The notes under the pieces were generated by a model that made no database searches, was not told the origin of the DNA, and was given only the letters and a program-made list of their open reading frames with translations. Below are positions 60,401 to 64,000 of a stretch of 64,000 nt of DNA, one piece after another. The position numbers and the translations under genes are program-made. Within the stretch, counting starts at the first letter, position 1, and each line of letters starts with the position of its first letter. The DNA comes from Penicillium oxalicum (lineage: Eukaryota; Ascomycota; Eurotiomycetes; Eurotiales; Aspergillaceae). The DNA is taken from contig NC_064655.1 in assembly GCF_001723175.1 (NCBI RefSeq), forward strand, positions 372,001 through 436,000, written 5' to 3'.

Positions 60401-63400
60401 TTTTGCAGAACCACCTATCTATAGGGTACCCCTTCGCTATCCTGGATTTGGCATGAATAATCATCTATACTTTTCAGTTGACTTCTTTCCTCCGACCAAA
60501 GGGAACACCTCGTCATACACTCCAGTGAAGCTAGAATCCACTCGAGCGGGACTATTCTGGTGATCCTCCCTGACTGGCATGTGTGGTAGTGATGGCGCGG
60601 AATATCCAAGTGAAAAGACTGTGGCCTGACGCCAAGGTATCCGTATACAAGTAGGCTCATCGATGCCTAGAAAATGTCATGCAGATTGACTCGTAGATCA
60701 TCCGTGGATCATCTTTCGCGAGGCTTGACAGGTCTGGACTCGAGTGCAAAAGTGCAGAGATCTTTCCACTTTCCTTCTGTCGCTCACTTTCTCGCTCATT
60801 GAAATCTCCCCCTCCCCTATCCGTCTCCCTTGTCCGTATCCGTAGCTGTCTCCTTGCGTCGTAAGTCGACGACCCAATGTCGATACGTGACGGATAGACT
60901 GGGAGGGAGCAAGACTTGAACTTTCACCGGGTTGGACCAGGATGGCCGATGCATCGCGTGTGTTGATTTGAACAGACAGCTTGCTACTGGGGAGCGAGGA
61001 TTGAGTGACGGAAGATCATTTTCCAGTCCAATCAGAGAAGGGAAGAACCAACTCCCAAGACGGTTGGCGTCAGCCTGCCCGGGCGGGCGACCTTCACGCG
61101 GAGCTCACGGCTGCTTTGGGGTTCTTGTCCCGTCTGCCAACAGTTAAGTTCCGGCATGGTGTCTTAGGGTGTAGGCTAAACTGGAGTGGTGTCCTGTGCA
61201 AGTGTACAGTTGCGCACAAGCTGCACTATAGAGCAGCCCAAGGACCTAAGGGGTATACGGTGTAGGGTGTGCCCATGTACCCGATGGAATGGTCATTATC
61301 CGAATCTGTCAAGGCGATGGCGCGTTAGTCTGGATCGGTGAGCGGAAACTACTGTCTAGCTTCATCCGGATGGATCACCTGAGCCCAAAAGGAACTTTCG
61401 TCTATCGGATGATTTTTGCCTCCGCGTCTAGGAGGGGTCTCCCGACTCAAGAGTCGAATCGTGCGAGTAATCGTGCGCACATGTCGTTTCCCATCGTCCG
61501 GACAAAACGAGAAACCCCCGACGGAAGTCCCTACAGAACAGTCCAATCCTGCAGTCCTGATGTGACAGAGAGATTGGACCTTCGGGTCAATTGGACGCCG
61601 GTATCATCGGTCTCTGCACCAGAATTTTTGGAGCACAGCAAGTACTCAGGAGTGGTAGATGCAGGGTGGTGTATAGGCGATGGAGATGAAGCAGACACGA
61701 TTTGGTGGACAGGTTAGGAACCAGATCTACATCTTCATCATCCAGTGTTGAATTTTCCTCTGGTCTGCCAAAGATGACTGGCTCTTTCGGCGGGCTCTAC
61801 TGGAAGATTCCGAATGATGGGAGCTTGACCCGGTCATGGCAGTGCTGGGCCACTTCACGGTCGCGCGCACGTCTCGGGATGAGATTTCTGCCCGATGACT
61901 CCCGCCTGACCAATTTTATGGCCCAGGATGATTCCCCCCTCCCCTTTCGCCAGCAGTTCACCGGAGAGGTCGAGTTTGATGAATCTCAACATGGTGCATC
62001 CCATCATCGAAGCGATCGATTTTTTGATCAGGCATTTCTCCGTCCGTAATTATGAATTAGAATCGACGCTCGAGTCCCAAGCACCAGCCCGTACGAACAG
62101 GTAGGCATGCGAAGAGACGCACAATTACTGTATGTACTGTCATCATTATTGTAATCATCCAATTTGATGAGCAAACAAAATCGCAACAGCAATCAAAATA
62201 AAAGTGAAGAATGGAGAAAAAAAATCCCAATAACGATGGTGGAGCGGCAAGAATCAATACCGGACATCGTTCGCATCCTAGTCATTCGACCTTTTCTTCC
62301 TTGGGAGCTTTCTTTCTTGGGTCGCATGTGTAAAAGGGTAGAGACAAGCGAGCAGAGCAGGATATGATTGGTTCACGGGACAGCGACTCCATGGACTCCC
62401 GCACCCAACGCATCCAGTCAATCTCCAGTCCCCTCCGCTCTCCTGTCTTTAATCTGGAAACGCTAGAGTGAACCCACTAGGTTCAATTCGGCTTTTTTTT
62501 TGATTGACAAAAAAGTAAAAGAGATTCCTCTCAATGCTGAGCGATATACAACTTCAATGTGACTTGCTTCTGCTCTAATTGGGCTGATTACCTGGGTCAT
62601 CCCAATCTCCGCCATGTTCATATGTCTAGTCGTGCAAACATCCTCGAAATCATGGCAGTGCTGCGGAATTCCAAGGTGTCCCTTCGTTAGGGCCCTCTTG
62701 GTTTGACTTTTGAATTTCCCTGTCGAGTGAGAGCCCCTGCTCCTCGTGATGAATCAATCGAACCGAATGTTTTCTCACTCCCCCAAACTCCAGCCGAGGA
62801 TGGAAGGGGAAGGAGGGGCGAACCTTGGCCGAAAGAGACTTTGAACGACTGACGATGGGACTGACACATCCATGTTTACCCCTCATCGAGAAATTCTTGG
62901 CAATATGCTGAATATAAACACATGGGAAAGTGGGATTGGAGCACTGCTCGTATTGACACATCTGAGAGGCCCATATCTATATCTATACTGTACAACACCC
63001 CATCTATGTATGTGTCCAGTTTGACAGTAAGATTGTGGCTACCTACGCCATCTCGGCGATGTCTCTGGAGAAGCTGGACCGTAACGTGAACGTGTTTCCC
63101 ATTGAAGTATGCTCACCCGCTTTCCCTCTCAGTCGGCCACAGCCACGATTCCATCACCGACTAGGTATCCATGACGAGTTGCGAATATAGAGAATTCATG
63201 TGTGTGTTGTATACTGCACGGCCGGAGATTACTCCAAGGGGACATCACTCCCGTCATCAAGCAGACTACTCGCTCAACTCGATCCATTATTACTTTAACC
63301 TTGAACTATCAAGAGAGACAGTTGTACATCCTTCGGGCATCTTGATTTTCTTTTTCATTGATCAGGAGAGTAGGCTCGTGTTATGTCCGGAGGAAATCTG

Positions 63401-63999
63401 AGCAACTCCGTCGTCTGGGCTGGACGCTGGTTGCACTCTACACCGGTGCTGATGGAAGTACACGCTGATTTTGTGAGCTAGCTGATGTGCTTAATCTTCG
63501 AGGGCGAATGACAACCCAAGTTGGCACATCCACTGCAGGCTGCTTCCCCCGAGTGGATCACATCAGACATCTCGGGAGTGTTGTTCACGCGGACAGAAAC
63601 CTTGTCTCGCTTAACGTCCTTTCGGGGGAGGGGGACCTTGGTTGGGAGAAGGACTCCGCGACCGCCGGTGGCTTGACTCTATCTCTCAGACTCAAGAAGG
63701 TTCTGCTGGGCGTACACCGGTTAGGCTCCGTGCATTATATCGAAGCTAATCCTCGGCACCGACGGGGATCGCTGGATTTGCTCTGGCGACGGGGATTCAG
63801 AAGAATACCATTGAGTATGCCGTAGAATGCATAAGTAGTATGACTTGGTCTACAGGGAATGCGTTGTACAGTACCCATCAAGGGGTGTCTATCCTAGCCC
63901 GGCCTCCTCGTCCGGTTTGACTGGTCGCAAATAGTCTGTGAATTTGTGTCGGAGAGATTCATTTCATGATGAATTTCTCTCGTGATACTGGACCGGTTG
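54429..63999. other. Gene-poor region of 9.5 kb upstream of the C2H2 factor
   Basis: No frame shows a recognisable domain or convincing splice chain. The longest pairs (57873..58487 plus and 57917..58474 minus) are antisense shadows of one low-complexity, charged stretch. The first 1.2 kb (to about 55.6 kb) is CT-rich on the sense strand of the factor gene and is probably its long 5' leader and promoter. Purine-rich and A-rich blocks occur at 56230..56420. Non-coding transcripts are possible but cannot be seen. Confidence 0.5.
62950..63830 (+). mobile_element. Possible degenerate Ty1-copia fragment
   Basis: A stretch near 63020..63110 reads SKIVATYAISAMSLEKLDRN, recalling a gag-like segment. 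A frame at 63487..63825 contains HADRNLVSLNVL followed by charged beta-like sequence, recalling the pre-integrase region before a copia integrase. Stops interrupt the two parts, and no LTR or integrase core was found inside the window. This is resemblance only. Confidence 0.18.
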
Positions 64000-64000
64000 C

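Noticed and set aside
62460..62500. A tRNA-like B-box (GGTTCAATTC) followed by a T run
   Set aside because: No A-box at the right distance and no cloverleaf pairing; the T run alone is not enough.

Overview
The window looks like nuclear chromosome sequence from a filamentous ascomycete, most probably Aspergillus or Penicillium-like (Eurotiales). The evidence is intron-rich genes with 50-100 nt GT-AG introns and CTGAC/CTAAC branch points, and typical fungal families: GH71 glucanase, Asp f 3-like peroxiredoxin, Dal5-type MFS, rhodopsin-like PTH11-type protein and CrtC/lipocalin-like protein. The genus is an inference. Exon joins were done by hand and checked for reading-frame closure.

Left end (1-6 kb): the 3' part of a large secreted protein that fuses the end of a GH71 alpha-1,3-glucanase, Cys-rich modules, a Ser/Thr-rich linker, a NucA/NucB-like DNase region and an extra C-terminal Cys-containing domain. 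A convergent gene of unknown family lies 454 bp downstream. Together they look like a toxin/partner pair and are the best candidate for an undescribed system here.

6-26 kb: a 3 kb gene-free stretch, then a six-exon gene for a small secreted protein. After it, mostly on the minus strand, come three different MFS sugar porters, a weak hypothetical gene, a secreted Ser/Thr-rich adhesin-like protein and a GNAT acetyltransferase. This suggests a sugar-uptake and cell-surface neighbourhood.

29.9-41 kb: an F-box protein, an Asp f 3/PMP20-type peroxiredoxin, a zinc alcohol dehydrogenase of the CAD type, a Dal5-family MFS transporter and a seven-helix rhodopsin-like membrane protein. These are ordinary genes with roomy intergenic spaces.

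46.5-50.3 kb: a flavin monooxygenase and a CrtC/Diels-Alderase-like lipocalin protein in convergent orientation. They look like two tailoring enzymes of a secondary-metabolite pathway, but no PKS, NRPS or terpene cyclase is present in the window.

52.9-64 kb: a C2H2 zinc-finger transcription factor with an apparent one-base frameshift just before its fingers, followed by about 9.5 kb with no gene I can support. The region between 39 and 51 kb carries several long poly(C)/poly(G) runs between genes.
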